Shown piece after piece: positions 39,726 through 48,488 of a stretch of DNA of 64,000 bases. A program made the translations under genes and the position numbers. The DNA is from Lachnospiraceae bacterium AC3007 (GTDB lineage: Bacteria > Bacillota > Clostridia > Lachnospirales > Lachnospiraceae), in contig KK211273.1 of the NCBI GenBank assembly GCA_000621405.1, positions 1,188 through 65,187 of the forward strand, written 5' to 3'. Below the pieces are notes generated by a model. The model did not search any database. It was given only the letters and a program-made list of their open reading frames with translations, and had not been told where the DNA came from. The first letter of the stretch is position 1, and each line of letters starts with the position of its first letter.

Positions 39726-40253
39726 CTATAGTTTTTTTTGCATCCATAACAGATCATACCATCTGTCAAATTTCTTACCTATAGTCTTCATGTGAGCTGC
39801 TTTTGTATATCCCGATCGTATATGAAACTTATAGCTGTCATGTGTGAGATATTCATCCTCTTCATCACTATAGGCGGCTCCTGCAAGCAGGTTGACTATG
39901 CCCTGTTCTTTAAGCCTTTTTCCCAGCTCTTTGTACAGCAACGAACCGATACCCTGTCTGCGATAATCCTTATCAACATAGATAGATGTTGTTGCTGTCC
40001 AGTTATAAGCTTCTCTAGAACTATATGGTCCCGCATACGCATAGCCGACGATCCTGTCATTTAACAAGCACACCAAATATGGATATTTTTCTTTTGTTGT
40101 CTTGATCCTGTTTTCAAAATCTGCAACTGACGGAACTTCATATTCAAAAGAAACAGCGGTATTCAGAACATAATATGAATATATCTCCACCAGTTTTTTA
40201 GCATCTTCGGGATCTGCGTCCCTTATAAACAGTTCTCTTTCCATATTATCCAT
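39726..40253 (-). CDS. Phosphinothricin/arsinothricin acetyltransferase-like GNAT (ArsN1-like)
   Basis: This 175-residue GNAT enzyme has the layout of the PAT family. RDADPEDAKKLVEIYSYYV at the N-terminus, VSFEYEVPS (about 35-43), GYAYAGPYSSREAYNWTATTSIYV (about 70-93), the acetyl-CoA motif DYRRQGIGSLLYKEL (about 96-110) and NLLAGAAY are visible. PAT-like enzymes found inside ars operons are ArsN1, which acetylates the organoarsenical antibiotic arsinothricin. The ArsR, permease and thioredoxin-like neighbours make that role attractive here. Resistance to phosphinothricin or another substrate remains possible. Confidence 0.72.
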   Translation of the reverse strand: MDNMERELFIRDADPEDAKKLVEIYSYYVLNTAVSFEYEVPSVADFENRIKTTKEKYPYLVCLLNDRIVGYAYAGPYSSREAYNWTATTSIYVDKDYRRQGIGSLLYKELGKRLKEQGIVNLLAGAAYSDEEDEYLTHDSYKFHIRSGYTKAAHMKTIGKKFDRWYDLLWMQKKL

Positions 40254-40267
40254 ATCCCCGACATCTC

Positions 40268-40495
40268 CTATAAGAATTTTTCAACTTCCTTCGCTTTAAG
40301 AACTTTTCCGGCTGAAACTACTTTTCCGTCGATCATAAGAGCCGGCATACTCATCACTCCGAAACCCATGATCTTTTCCATATCAGTGATATACTCTATC
40401 TCCGCATCGATCCCTTTTTTCGCTACTGCTTCTTTTGCAGATGCAAGGAGAGCCTCACAGCTTTTGCATCCTCCGCCTAATACCTTGATATTCAT
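40268..40495 (-). CDS. Small redox-active thioredoxin-family protein
   Basis: This 75-residue single-domain thioredoxin-like protein has GGGCKSCEALLASAKEAV (CxxC at about residues 9-12) and a cis-Pro motif, GVMSMPALMIDGKVV (about 46-60). It belongs to the small redox-active disulfide protein group that is commonly encoded next to DUF318 permeases and ArsR. It may supply electrons or pass a metalloid. The ATG at 40495 has GGAGG eight bases upstream, better than the ATG at 40501. Confidence 0.82.
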   Translation of the reverse strand: MNIKVLGGGCKSCEALLASAKEAVAKKGIDAEIEYITDMEKIMGFGVMSMPALMIDGKVVSAGKVLKAKEVEKFL

Positions 40496-40509
40496 GACCA
40501 TATCCTCCT

Positions 40510-41511
40510 TCAGATGAATAAATATTGAAATAAGTTGAAACCATACCCGACAATGATGATACCCACTATACAGATGGCTATAAATGCTCCTAACAGTTTT
40601 GGCTTGATAGCTTTCTTCAGCATAATGAGCGACGGAAGACTGAGTGTAGTCACTGCCATCATAAAGCTTAAGATCGTACCGAGCAAAGCTCCTTTGTACA
40701 AGAGTGCCTCGGCTATAGGGATCACACCAAAGATATCAGCATACATCGGAATACCCAGGATTGTTGCAAGTATCACTCCAAAGGGATTTCTTCCCCCAAG
40801 CACTGCCCTGATCCAGCTTTCCGGAATCCAGTTATGTATCACAGCCCCAATCCCGACTCCTATCAGAATGTATGGAAACACTTTCTTAAATGTAGATACT
40901 ACTTGGTCCTTTGCGTATATTAAACGCTCTTTAACAGGGAGGCTCGGAGTTTCTATTTCAACGCTGCTGTTTGCATTCCTGATAAAATCCGCGACCTGAT
41001 CTTCCATATGAAGTCTCTCGATCAATGTACCACCTGCAACAGCGATCATAAGTCCCATCACAACATAAACGATAGCTATCCTTGCCCCAAAGATGCTCAT
41101 AAGCAGTACGAGGCTCCCCAGATCCACCATCGGTGATGAGATCAAAAAAGAGAATGTTACTCCAAGCGGTAATCCGGCACTCGTAAATCCCATAAATATC
41201 GGGATGGATGAGCACGAGCAGAATGGTGTCACGGTTCCAAGCAAGGCTCCTACGATATTTGCTCCGATTCCGTGAAATCTGCCCATTATCTTCCTGCTAC
41301 GCTCCGGTGGAAAGAAACTCTGGATATATGAGATCACAAAGATCAGCAAACAAAGAAGGATCGTGATCTTTATAACATCATAGATAAAAAAGTGTATGCC
41401 GGAGCCTATCCTGCTATCTATATCCAATCCTAATGCAGACAGGAATTCCCCGATCAAAATGTTCAGCCACTTCATCCCCAGAATCTGTGTCTGAATAAAG
41501 TCCCACATCAT
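40510..41511 (-). CDS. DUF318/ArsP-type permease
   Basis: This 333-residue membrane protein of the PF03773 permease family has about eight to ten hydrophobic segments. TPFCSCSSIPIFMGFTSAGLPLG (about residues 97-119) carries the two-Cys motif that in ArsP binds trivalent organoarsenicals, and GIPMYADIFGVIPIAEAL is the second half-repeat. A central cytosolic loop of about 50 residues separates the halves. It overlaps the ArsR gene by three bases (ATGA), so it is the prime target of that repressor. Other thiophilic metals are alternative substrates. Confidence 0.8.
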   Translation of the reverse strand: MMWDFIQTQILGMKWLNILIGEFLSALGLDIDSRIGSGIHFFIYDVIKITILLCLLIFVISYIQSFFPPERSRKIMGRFHGIGANIVGALLGTVTPFCSCSSIPIFMGFTSAGLPLGVTFSFLISSPMVDLGSLVLLMSIFGARIAIVYVVMGLMIAVAGGTLIERLHMEDQVADFIRNANSSVEIETPSLPVKERLIYAKDQVVSTFKKVFPYILIGVGIGAVIHNWIPESWIRAVLGGRNPFGVILATILGIPMYADIFGVIPIAEALLYKGALLGTILSFMMAVTTLSLPSLIMLKKAIKPKLLGAFIAICIVGIIIVGYGFNLFQYLFI

Positions 41512-41810
41512 AATTTCCCCTTACAGCATTTGCCGGTGGTTTCATTACAGAGAGTTTTAATAAATCCACAGAATTCTTTCATGATGTCCGTGTTTATTGA
41601 ATAGTAGTGCCACTTGCCTTCTTTTCTGTCGTTAACCAGTCCCGAATCTACCAGTATCTTCATGTGATGAGAAAGAGTCGGCTGTGTAATATCGAACTTT
41701 TCAAGAAGCTTGCATCCGCACTTCTCCTGATCAGAAAGCATCTTAACTATTTCCATTCTGTTGGGATCTCCAAGAGCCTTACATATCAGCACTTCGTCTA
41801 ATTTGGCCAT
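41508..41810 (-). CDS. arsR: ArsR/SmtB-family metalloregulator
   Basis: This 100-residue winged-helix repressor has ICKALGDPNRMEIVKMLSDQEKCGCKLLEKFDITQPTLSHHMKILVDSGLV as its HTH region. KCGCK lies in the DNA-reading helix area, and a cysteine-rich end (LCNETTGKCCKG) follows. Such Cys sets bind As(III) or similar soft metals and release the repressor from DNA. AGGAGG precedes the ATG. It is the first gene of the operon arsR-permease-thioredoxin-GNAT-C_GCAxxG, and its promoter is covered by two inverted repeats. Confidence 0.9.
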   Translation of the reverse strand: MAKLDEVLICKALGDPNRMEIVKMLSDQEKCGCKLLEKFDITQPTLSHHMKILVDSGLVNDRKEGKWHYYSINTDIMKEFCGFIKTLCNETTGKCCKGKL

Positions 41811-41824
41811 AATCTCCTCCTTAT

Positions 41825-41880
41825 ATAGATGTTTATCTATGTGTTGATAATAGCATATACATAGATATTTGTCAATGTAT
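41825..41880 (-). promoter_or_regulatory. Promoter and operators of the arsR operon
   Basis: On the minus strand, -35 TTGACA (41870-41875) and -10 TATTAT (41847-41852) are 17 bp apart. The palindrome ATAGAT-GTTT-ATCTAT (41825-41840) lies just downstream of the -10, and ATACAT-N12-ATGTAT (41857-41880) covers the -35. Both are AT-rich imperfect dyads of the type ArsR dimers bind. Confidence 0.78.
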
Positions 41881-41890
41881 TATTTCAAAA

Positions 41891-41921
41891 AGGAGACAGA
41901 GCTTTTAAAACTCTGTCTCCT
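41891..41921 (-). terminator. Terminator after the EamA gene
   Basis: A perfect 11-bp stem (AGGAGACAGAG with its complement) and nine-base loop are followed on the minus strand by five U residues. Confidence 0.9.
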
Positions 41922-41987
41922 ACGGGGCTATTTATCTTCCGGTATAACGTGTCAACATATCACCCAGACAAATCGGTATTTGTTTAT

Positions 41988-42401
41988 TTATAGAACCATC
42001 AACAATGTTCCGGCCCCGATCAGGATGCATCCAATCATCGACTTTGCAGTAAACTCTTCATGAAGGAAAACAAATGCCAACACCAGAGTGATAACTACGG
42101 ACAGTTTATCTATCGGCACTACTTTGGAAGCATCTCCCATCTGCAATGCCTTGTAATAGCATAGCCATGAAGCTCCCGTTGCCAGCCCGGACAGGATCAG
42201 GAAAATCCAGCTCTTCTGACTGATTGCTCTGATACCGCCTTGCTGATGCGTAATAAATACCATTCCCCAAGCCATTATAACAACTACCATCGTGCGTATA
42301 GCCGTAGCAAGATTGGATTCGACTCCTTCAATTCCAACTTTTGCCAGTATTGATGTCAGTGCAGCAAAGACTGCTGAACCGAGTGCTAACCAAAACCACA
42401 T
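41988..42401 (-). CDS. Single-domain EamA/DMT transporter
   Basis: This 137-residue membrane protein has about five hydrophobic segments matching one EamA repeat: WLALGSAVFAALTSILAKVGI at the start, GASWLCYYKALQMGDASKVVPIDKLSVVITLVLAFVFLHEE in the middle, and GCILIGAGTLLMVL at the end. Single-repeat members work as dimers and export small metabolites; the substrate is unknown. The ATG at 42401 has GGGG seven bases upstream; the ATG at 42434 is less likely. Confidence 0.82.
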   Translation of the reverse strand: MWFWLALGSAVFAALTSILAKVGIEGVESNLATAIRTMVVVIMAWGMVFITHQQGGIRAISQKSWIFLILSGLATGASWLCYYKALQMGDASKVVPIDKLSVVITLVLAFVFLHEEFTAKSMIGCILIGAGTLLMVL

Positions 42402-42544
42402 CACTATACCCCCTACAAATTCGATATTTGCCATCGTCTATAAAACTAAAGATAATCTTTCCATGTTGACAAATTATAACATTTGTTATGCGTTTTATCC
42501 AGCATTATCAAGGCTTTCACGATTTTTCGTTTGTCAATCTGTGC

Positions 42545-42829
42545 TTATTCGTTTCTACATTTTCCCAACGATTCTTTCAGGATGTCGATCCAAAAAAGAA
42601 TATGGACCGACATCAGCAAGATTACAGCTCCGGCTGCAAAGATTATTGCGAATATCCTCAGCTGCAGCCACATCTTATTGACCAGCGCCAAAATGGCAAA
42701 GATTGCCAGGAGTAGGGAACCAACTCCTGCAACCCAGCACTCTGCCTTGATAAGCAGATTGATTACAATTTTCAGCAGATCCAATATAAGAATAATCGGA
42801 ACCGCAAGTATTCTTTTAATTCTTCTCAT
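42545..42829 (-). CDS. Small membrane protein linked to parAB
   Basis: This 94-residue protein starts basic (MRRIKRILA) and has three hydrophobic stretches (VPIILILDLLKIVINLLI, VGSLLLAIFAILALV and LRIFAIIFAAGAVILLMSV). The start at 42829 has GGAG five bases upstream and overlaps the parB stop by four bases (ATGA), so translation is coupled. Similar proteins accompany ParB in integrative elements of Clostridia; the function is unknown. Confidence 0.65.
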   Translation of the reverse strand: MRRIKRILAVPIILILDLLKIVINLLIKAECWVAGVGSLLLAIFAILALVNKMWLQLRIFAIIFAAGAVILLMSVHILFWIDILKESLGKCRNE

Positions 42830-43743
42830 GTGTTCTCCTTCTCGTTTTCTTTCTTCCAATGTTCCAGCAGGCTGAAGATCACATTCTCTATCTGAGGCTT
42901 GGTATAGAAGGGAGGAAAGTATTCCAGCAATTTCGGCTTCGTCAATTCTATCCTTTGAAATCTGTTGCTCTCATCTTTGGGGAGATTCTCATTAAGGATC
43001 CTTATAGTCTCCATTTTGCTGATATCATCATTCTCCTTGAGATAATCTCGAAGCGGATAGATCTGATATGCCTTACATGCTCCGTTTTCCTTCATGTACT
43101 CAAAGAGCCAATTCTGTACTTTCTCAGGCAAATATGATATTTCGACTGCAGTAACAAGAGCCACTATTTTTTGATCAACCAGGTCTAATATTGCCGGAAT
43201 GACCTCTGTAAGTCGAAGATATCGGTGGAGCTGATTTCGACTCTCCCCTATCATTTTTGCCAAAACCTCATCCGTCTGAGAAATACTCCCAACTTGGGAG
43301 TATTTTTTTGGACGACCTACACTCCGTTTCATCGCATCATATCGCATCTTATAAGCGAAGGCTTTTTCACTCGGCAGGATCTCTTCTCTCTGCAGGTTCG
43401 AATCGACCATTGCCAGGACTGCTTCATCATCATCGTACTCTTTTACAATTGCAGGTATCCTATCCAGCCCGATTTCCTTAACTGCAAATAACCGTCGGTG
43501 ACCGGAAATCATTTCATAATCCCCATCTTCAAGCGGCCTGACAGTAACCGGAACCAGCACACCGTTTAGCATGATGCTTTCCACAAGTTCATGCATCTTG
43601 TCATCATCCAAGACCTTGAAGGGGTGATCCTTGAACGGCCGGATCTTTGCAACCTCGATCTCGTCGCACCCGGCCACTGAAGGAACACAGAGTAATTCAT
43701 CTATAGAAGTCATCTTGATCTTCTGTCCAACTCTCTTAGCCAC
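42826..43743 (-). CDS. ParB/RepB-like partition protein
   Basis: This 305-residue protein has an N-terminal ParB/Srx domain ([24 protein letters not shown], then [16 protein letters not shown] about residues 74-89) and the HTH region with [26 protein letters not shown] (about 160-185). The C-terminal part is variable. It overlaps parA by eight bases. Its divergence from chromosomal Spo0J and its neighbours suggest that it belongs to an integrative element or plasmid, where it helps stabilise the element. Confidence 0.85.
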   Translation of the reverse strand: MAKRVGQKIKMTSIDELLCVPSVAGCDEIEVAKIRPFKDHPFKVLDDDKMHELVESIMLNGVLVPVTVRPLEDGDYEMISGHRRLFAVKEIGLDRIPAIVKEYDDDEAVLAMVDSNLQREEILPSEKAFAYKMRYDAMKRSVGRPKKYSQVGSISQTDEVLAKMIGESRNQLHRYLRLTEVIPAILDLVDQKIVALVTAVEISYLPEKVQNWLFEYMKENGACKAYQIYPLRDYLKENDDISKMETIRILNENLPKDESNRFQRIELTKPKLLEYFPPFYTKPQIENVIFSLLEHWKKENEKENT

Positions 43744-44524
43744 GATCCATCACCTCCTCCGTCAAGGTGCGATAAGCATTAGCAGCCTTTCCTTTCGGAT
43801 CATACTGATAAATACTGGATCCTTCAGCACTGATCTCTGCCGCACGGACTGAAAGCGGAATACATGTATGAAACACTCCGATCTGATTCGAGTACGTATC
43901 TATAACAAGCTGTGAAATGTCCCTGGCATAATTCGTCCTGGCATCCACCATGGTAAGCAATATTCCTTCGATACGAAGGTCCTTATTAAGTCTCCTCTGT
44001 ACACGGCCAATGGTTTTGATGAGCTGTTCCAATCCCTTCACAGGAAGATAGGCCGCCTGGACCGGGATCAGAACACTGTCCGCACAAGCCAAGGCGTTTA
44101 TCGTGAGCATTCCGAGAGAGGGCATGCAATCGATAATGATATACTTATAGTCATACTCGGCTTTGAGGTAATCCACGATACTCCGAAGCATAACCTCCCT
44201 GCTCATGACATTTACCAGATTGATCTCAAGTGCCGACAATTCGATATTTGCTGGAATAAGATCCACGCCTTCATCATGCTGAATGATTGTCTGTGTGAGG
44301 GACAGTTTCTTCTCTTCCATTACTTCTGACAACAGTGTCGACAGTGTATATTCCAGACTGTCCGGCTCTCTGTATCCCAGGCTGATCGTCATGGAGCCCT
44401 GGGGATCCCCATCGATCAGCAAGACCTTGTTACCCTCTGCAGCCAATCCGATTCCAAGATTTACTGCTGTAGTGGTCTTTCCAACCCCACCTTTCTGATT
44501 TGCAACCGCTATAACCTTACACAT
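43736..44524 (-). CDS. ParA-family ATPase
   Basis: This 262-residue Walker-type partition ATPase has the deviant Walker [17 protein letters not shown] (residues 9-24), [17 protein letters not shown] (about 35-51) and the Walker B strand [19 protein letters not shown] (about 132-150). It polymerises or forms gradients on DNA and, with ParB, moves DNA to daughter cells. It is the start of a parA-parB-membrane protein unit behind two DUF6462 genes. Confidence 0.92.
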   Translation of the reverse strand: MCKVIAVANQKGGVGKTTTAVNLGIGLAAEGNKVLLIDGDPQGSMTISLGYREPDSLEYTLSTLLSEVMEEKKLSLTQTIIQHDEGVDLIPANIELSALEINLVNVMSREVMLRSIVDYLKAEYDYKYIIIDCMPSLGMLTINALACADSVLIPVQAAYLPVKGLEQLIKTIGRVQRRLNKDLRIEGILLTMVDARTNYARDISQLVIDTYSNQIGVFHTCIPLSVRAAEISAEGSSIYQYDPKGKAANAYRTLTEEVMDRG

Positions 44525-44538
44525 GATCTTTTCCCTCC

Positions 44539-44796
44539 TTAATCACTTTCCGGATCGCCGTACATCATTTCAATGTACTCATCCAGTTTTTCCGTGTTTA
44601 CAAGCACTATTCTTCGAATCCGGTATATCGCCTTTGCTTCCTTTGCAAGGTCCATAAATGCATGAATCCCCATCGAATACAGGATCGCACCCTCGTCGTA
44701 TCTAACCCACTTCTTCTTCCCACCGGGAATAGATCTTAAAACCTGATCGATCCTTTCCTGCTTAGCCGGGTCGCTTGACATTCCTCTCATTCGCAT
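44539..44796 (-). CDS. DUF6462-like small protein (copy 2)
   Basis: This 85-residue protein has the block [50 protein letters not shown]. The tail from YDEGA to the end resembles excisionase-like MerR folds that are common in integrative elements of gut Firmicutes. GGAGG is nine bases upstream. It touches the stop of its paralogue at 44796 and lies just before parA. Confidence 0.7.
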   Translation of the reverse strand: MRMRGMSSDPAKQERIDQVLRSIPGGKKKWVRYDEGAILYSMGIHAFMDLAKEAKAIYRIRRIVLVNTEKLDEYIEMMYGDPESD

Positions 44797-45047
44797 TATT
44801 CATTTCCTCCTTCCATATCAATAGCCGATTCAAGATAAGCATCCAGAATATCCAGATCGACAACTACTTTCTTCTTGATCTGAATATTGGCGCCGGCCTC
44901 TTTGCAAAGTCTCACAAATGAGTAATAGTTCAGCGAATACATTCCCGCACCGAGACCGTAAGTGGTGTATCTTTTCTTTTTTCCTTCAAGATACTTATCC
45001 AGATCCGGACCTTTTCTGAGTTTCCGAACCAAATCCTTGTTTGTCAT
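44796..45047 (-). CDS. DUF6462-like small protein (copy 1)
   Basis: This 83-residue paralogue of the next gene contains KKKRYTTYGLGAGMYSLNYYSFVRLCKEAGANIQIKKKVVVDLDILDAYLE. The two share YSxxxxxFxxLxKEAxAxxxIxxxVxVxxxxLDxYxE. The ATG at 45047 has GGAG six bases upstream. A terminator lies just upstream, so the parAB module has its own start of transcription between 45047 and 45092. Confidence 0.7.
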   Translation of the reverse strand: MTNKDLVRKLRKGPDLDKYLEGKKKRYTTYGLGAGMYSLNYYSFVRLCKEAGANIQIKKKVVVDLDILDAYLESAIDMEGGNE

Positions 45048-45092
45048 CTGTTTCTCCTTCCTTTTGACAATCAACAGTTACAGTCCCAATCA

Positions 45093-45137
45093 CAAAAAAA
45101 GGCACCTACCATAGTATTTCTACTAAAGTAAGTGCCT
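45093..45137 (-). terminator. Terminator of the lysS operon
   Basis: The stem AGGCACTTAC/GTAGGTGCCT is followed on the minus strand by seven U residues, about 240 bases past the lysS stop. It marks the border between the core operon and the parAB module. Confidence 0.88.
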
Positions 45138-45375
45138 GTTTCATACTATCCTAAGCTGTTCCTTCGGATACTATACCTGTATTTTCATTAGGCTTCGCTC
45201 TTGGTATACGTGATGTTCCGTGGCATTCCACGAGCGATTTTGTTATTTTTACATGAACTTCCGTGAGCGTCCACTTTGTGACTCAGGACTTGGGTCGAAC
45301 CCGATCATTCCGTCCTGCGACGACTGTTTCCGTCTCGCCACGTCACGCTGTGTCCTGCTGTGTCCTAGTCCGTCT
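45138..45375 (-). other. Structured 3' region between lysS and the terminator
   Basis: This 240-bp stretch has no believable frame but several nested hairpins: CAGGAC/GTCCTG (45284-45317) around GGGT-CGA-ACCC, and CGCTC/GAGCG (45196-45236) around CGTGG/CCACG. There is also a repeated GGACACAGC next to the lysS stop. It may be a structured RNA, a processed 3' UTR, or an old attachment site. I recognise no known RNA family. Confidence 0.4.
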
Positions 45376-46836
45376 TTATAGCGATTTCAGCGTCGGGAAC
45401 AGCAGCACATCCCTTATCGCGGGGCTGTCGGTCAGGAGCATCACCAGACGATCGATGCCGTAGCCTATGCCTCCTGTTGGCGGCATGCCGATCTCGAGAG
45501 CATTGAGGAAATCCTCGTCGGTGTGATTGGCCTCCTCATCTCCTGCGTCAGCAAGAGCGTCCTGCGCAGCAAAGCGCTCACGCTGGTCTATCGGATCGTT
45601 GAGCTCTGAGTATGCGTTGCACATCTCCCAGGTATTGATGAAGAGCTCGAAGCGCTCGACCTTCGAGGGATCGTCGGGCTTCTTCTTGGTAAGAGGTGAT
45701 ATCGCCAGGGGATGATCCATGATGAAGGTAGGCTGGATCAGATGCTCCTCGCAGTATGTCTCAAAGAAAAGATTCACTATATCGCCTTTTTTGTGGAACT
45801 CCTCAAACTCTATGCCGCGCTCCTTAGCAAGAGCCTTTGCGGCTTCGTCATCGGGCACGGTATCAAAGTCCACATCTGCGTACTTCTTGATGCACTCATT
45901 CATCGTCATGCGCTCAAAAGGCTTGCCGAAGTCCAGCTCCACATCACCGTAGGTGAACTTCGTGGATCCGCAGACCTTCTCTGCAAGATATCTGAACATC
46001 GACTCTGTAAGCTCCATCATGCCGTAGTAGTCGGTATATGCCTGATAGAGCTCCATAAGGGTGAATTCCGGATTGTGCCTCGTATCTACGCCCTCATTCC
46101 TGAAGACTCTGCCGATCTCATATACTCTCTCCATACCGCCGACTATGAGCCTCTTAAGATAGAGCTCAAGTGATATGCGAAGCTTCACATCCTCGTCCAA
46201 CGCATTGTAATGCGTCTCGAAGGGACGGGCCGCTGCCCCGCCGGCATTTGATACGAGCATCGGAGTCTCGACTTCGATGAAGTCCCTTCCGTCAAGGAAG
46301 TTTCTTATTTCCTTTATTATCTGTGATCTCTTGAAGAACACATCTCTGGACTCCTCACTCATGATGAGATCCAGATATCTCTGACGATACCTCGTATCGG
46401 TATCGGTAAGTCCGTGGAACTTCTCAGGAAGCGGCTTCAGCGCCTTTGTAAGAAGTGTGAGCTTTGCAGCATGCACGGAGATCTCTCCTGCCTGAGTGCG
46501 GAAGACCTCTCCCTCGACTCCTATGATGTCACCGACATCCATGTATTTCTTGAAGTCGTCATAGTCCGCTTCGCCTATGGTATCACGCGCCACATAGATC
46601 TGGATCCTGCCTGTGCGGTCCATGCAGTTGCAGAAGGATGCCTTGCCCATCTTTCTCTTGAACATCATCCTTCCCGCGACACGTACAGTCTTGCCCTCGA
46701 GCTCTTCAAAGCCGTCTTTGATCTCGAGCGCATGATGTGTCACGTCGTATTTCGTTATCTGAAAAGGATCCCTGCCCTCCTTCTGAAGAGTGGCAAGCTT
46801 CTCCCTTTTTACTGCAAGGATATCCTCCTGTGGCAT
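45376..46836 (-). CDS. lysS: Lysyl-tRNA synthetase, class II
   Basis: This 486-residue enzyme charges tRNA-Lys. An N-terminal OB-fold anticodon-binding domain spans about residues 50-145 (VRVAGRMMFKRKMGKASFCNCMD). The class II core has motif 2 (ERVYEIGRVFRNEGVDTRHNPEFTLMELYQAY, about 235-266) and motif 3 (EIGMPPTGGIGYGIDRLVMLLTD, about 447-469). The length is normal for bacteria. It is the last gene of the slipin-to-lysS run, 55 bp after greA. Confidence 0.97.
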   Translation of the reverse strand: MPQEDILAVKREKLATLQKEGRDPFQITKYDVTHHALEIKDGFEELEGKTVRVAGRMMFKRKMGKASFCNCMDRTGRIQIYVARDTIGEADYDDFKKYMDVGDIIGVEGEVFRTQAGEISVHAAKLTLLTKALKPLPEKFHGLTDTDTRYRQRYLDLIMSEESRDVFFKRSQIIKEIRNFLDGRDFIEVETPMLVSNAGGAAARPFETHYNALDEDVKLRISLELYLKRLIVGGMERVYEIGRVFRNEGVDTRHNPEFTLMELYQAYTDYYGMMELTESMFRYLAEKVCGSTKFTYGDVELDFGKPFERMTMNECIKKYADVDFDTVPDDEAAKALAKERGIEFEEFHKKGDIVNLFFETYCEEHLIQPTFIMDHPLAISPLTKKKPDDPSKVERFELFINTWEMCNAYSELNDPIDQRERFAAQDALADAGDEEANHTDEDFLNALEIGMPPTGGIGYGIDRLVMLLTDSPAIRDVLLFPTLKSL

Positions 46837-46891
46837 AATACCCTCCGTCTGATTTTACTTAATTGACACTCCCGCGAGCCGGTACAGTGTC

Positions 46892-47383
46892 TTACTTATT
46901 GGACACTCCCATGATCTTATACTTCAGCGTTCCGACCTTGGTCTCGACCTTAACGGTGTCGCCCTTCTTATGTCCGAGTATCGCGCGTCCCACCGGTGAC
47001 TCGTTTGACAGCTTATTCTTAAGGCTGTTCGCCTCGGTGGGTCCTACTATCTTGTACTCGACCTCATCCTTGAATTCCATATCAAGGAGCTTGACCACGC
47101 TGCCCATGCCTACCTTGCCCTTTTCGTTTGCATCCTTGGATATGACCACGGCAAACTTCAGCATGTGCTTTATCTTGTCGATCCTGCCGGCTATCTCTGA
47201 CTGCTCGTTCTTGGCAGCGTCATATTCGGCATTCTCGGACAGGTCTCCCTGCTCTCTTGCTTCGCCGAGCTTCTGAGCGATCTCCTTGAGCTTGACGTTC
47301 GTCAGCTCTTCAAGCTCTGCCTCCAACTCATCATACCCCTCCTGGGTCATCTCATATCTTCTGATCTGCGCTTCTTCTCCCAT
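46892..47383 (-). CDS. greA: Transcription elongation factor GreA
   Basis: This 163-residue factor rescues backtracked RNA polymerase by stimulating transcript cleavage. The N-terminal coiled coil contains AREQGDLSENAEYDAAKNEQ with the acidic DLSENAEY tip (about residues 42-61). The C-terminal FKBP-like domain has YKIVGPTEANSLKNKLSNESPVGRAILG. The ATG at 47383 has GGAG nine bases upstream; the TTG at 47392 abuts the ribosome binding site and is unlikely. Confidence 0.96.
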   Translation of the reverse strand: MGEEAQIRRYEMTQEGYDELEAELEELTNVKLKEIAQKLGEAREQGDLSENAEYDAAKNEQSEIAGRIDKIKHMLKFAVVISKDANEKGKVGMGSVVKLLDMEFKDEVEYKIVGPTEANSLKNKLSNESPVGRAILGHKKGDTVKVETKVGTLKYKIMGVSNK

Positions 47384-47495
47384 TTTACTCAACTCCCTAA
47401 TATTCTAAGTCCTTTTTTACCGTCCTTATCGGGTAAATAAAAGCATTCCCCCGCACAATAAGGACAAGACATTGTAAACTATTACCCCTTCAAAG

Positions 47496-48488
47496 TCAAA
47501 TCCCCAGGCGTATCAGATCCGCCATTTCATCGAAGGATTCGGCCTGATTGATCCGCACGCGAAGCTTTGCCGAATCCGGAAGTCCCGCTGTATACCATCC
47601 GATGTGCTTTCGCATCTCGCGGATGCCGATATATTCGCCCTTTTCGGCGATCGTCATTTTAAGGTGCTTCATTATCATCTCTTTTTTCTCTTCCGGAGAC
47701 GGTCTGTATACGCGCCCTTCTTTTATCTCCCTGAAGATCCAGGGATTGCCTCTTGCAGCCCGGCCGACAGCAATACCGTCGCAGCCGGTCTCGCCTATCA
47801 TCTTCCGGGCGGCATCTATCCCGTCTATATCTCCGTTCCCTATAACGACGGCCCCGTCTCCCACGGCCTCCTTAACACGCGCTATCACTCCCCAGTCAGC
47901 CTTTCCTTCGTAATACTGCTCTCTGGTGCGCCCGTGCACGGTGATCATCTCAGCGCCTGCTTCACATACCGCGAGAGCCACCTCGACTGCATTCACGTGA
48001 TCTGCATCAAAGCCTGACCGGATCTTGGCAGTGACCGGCTTATCGATCGCTCCTACCGCCGCCTTCACTATCCTTCCCGCAAGGGCAGGATCCTTCATTA
48101 GGGCAGAGCCTTCGCCGTTATTTACTATCTTGGGCATAGGGCAGCCCATGTTGATATCGAGCATGTCAAAGGGAACTCTGGAAGATAAGATCTGCGCCGC
48201 TTGGGCGACGACGTCCGGCTCGGAGCCGAACAGCTGCAGGGATACCGGGTGTTCGGCATCGGACAGAGTGCAGAGTTTGAACGTGTTTTTATTGCCGTAA
48301 GTCACGGCTTTTGCAGAGATCATCTCGGTGACTGTAAGAGAAGCCCCCATCTCATGGCAGATCTCCCTGAAGCTTACGTCCGTGACTCCCGCCATCGGCG
48401 AGAGCACAGTGTAGATATGTCCCGACTTCTCACCGGATCCGTCAGCGCCTGAAGCAATACCGGCAGGCCCTCTCAGTTCAGCGCTCAT
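47496..48488 (-). CDS. dusB: tRNA-dihydrouridine synthase DusB
   Basis: This 330-residue FMN enzyme reduces uridines in tRNA. It has LSPMAGVTDVSFREICHEMGA near the start, NMGCPMPKIVNNGEGSALMKDP (about 112-133, active-site Cys at about 116), VHGRTREQYYEGKADW (about 195-210), VIGNGDIDG and GVAVGRAARGNPW-like AVGRAARGNPWIF. The first 25 residues are an unusual variable extension. It overlaps the upstream gene by four bases (ATGA). Confidence 0.94.
   Translation of the reverse strand: MSAELRGPAGIASGADGSGEKSGHIYTVLSPMAGVTDVSFREICHEMGASLTVTEMISAKAVTYGNKNTFKLCTLSDAEHPVSLQLFGSEPDVVAQAAQILSSRVPFDMLDINMGCPMPKIVNNGEGSALMKDPALAGRIVKAAVGAIDKPVTAKIRSGFDADHVNAVEVALAVCEAGAEMITVHGRTREQYYEGKADWGVIARVKEAVGDGAVVIGNGDIDGIDAARKMIGETGCDGIAVGRAARGNPWIFREIKEGRVYRPSPEEKKEMIMKHLKMTIAEKGEYIGIREMRKHIGWYTAGLPDSAKLRVRINQAESFDEMADLIRLGI

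Noticed and set aside
43736-44524. Chromosomal soj/spo0J and replication origin
   Set aside because: The neighbours are DUF6462 and a small membrane gene, not gidB, rnpA or dnaA, and no DnaA boxes are evident.
45138-45375. tmRNA or a degenerate tRNA (a TTCGA motif is present)
   Set aside because: There is no tRNA-like acceptor pairing, no tag-peptide frame, and the TTCGA lies in a simple hairpin.
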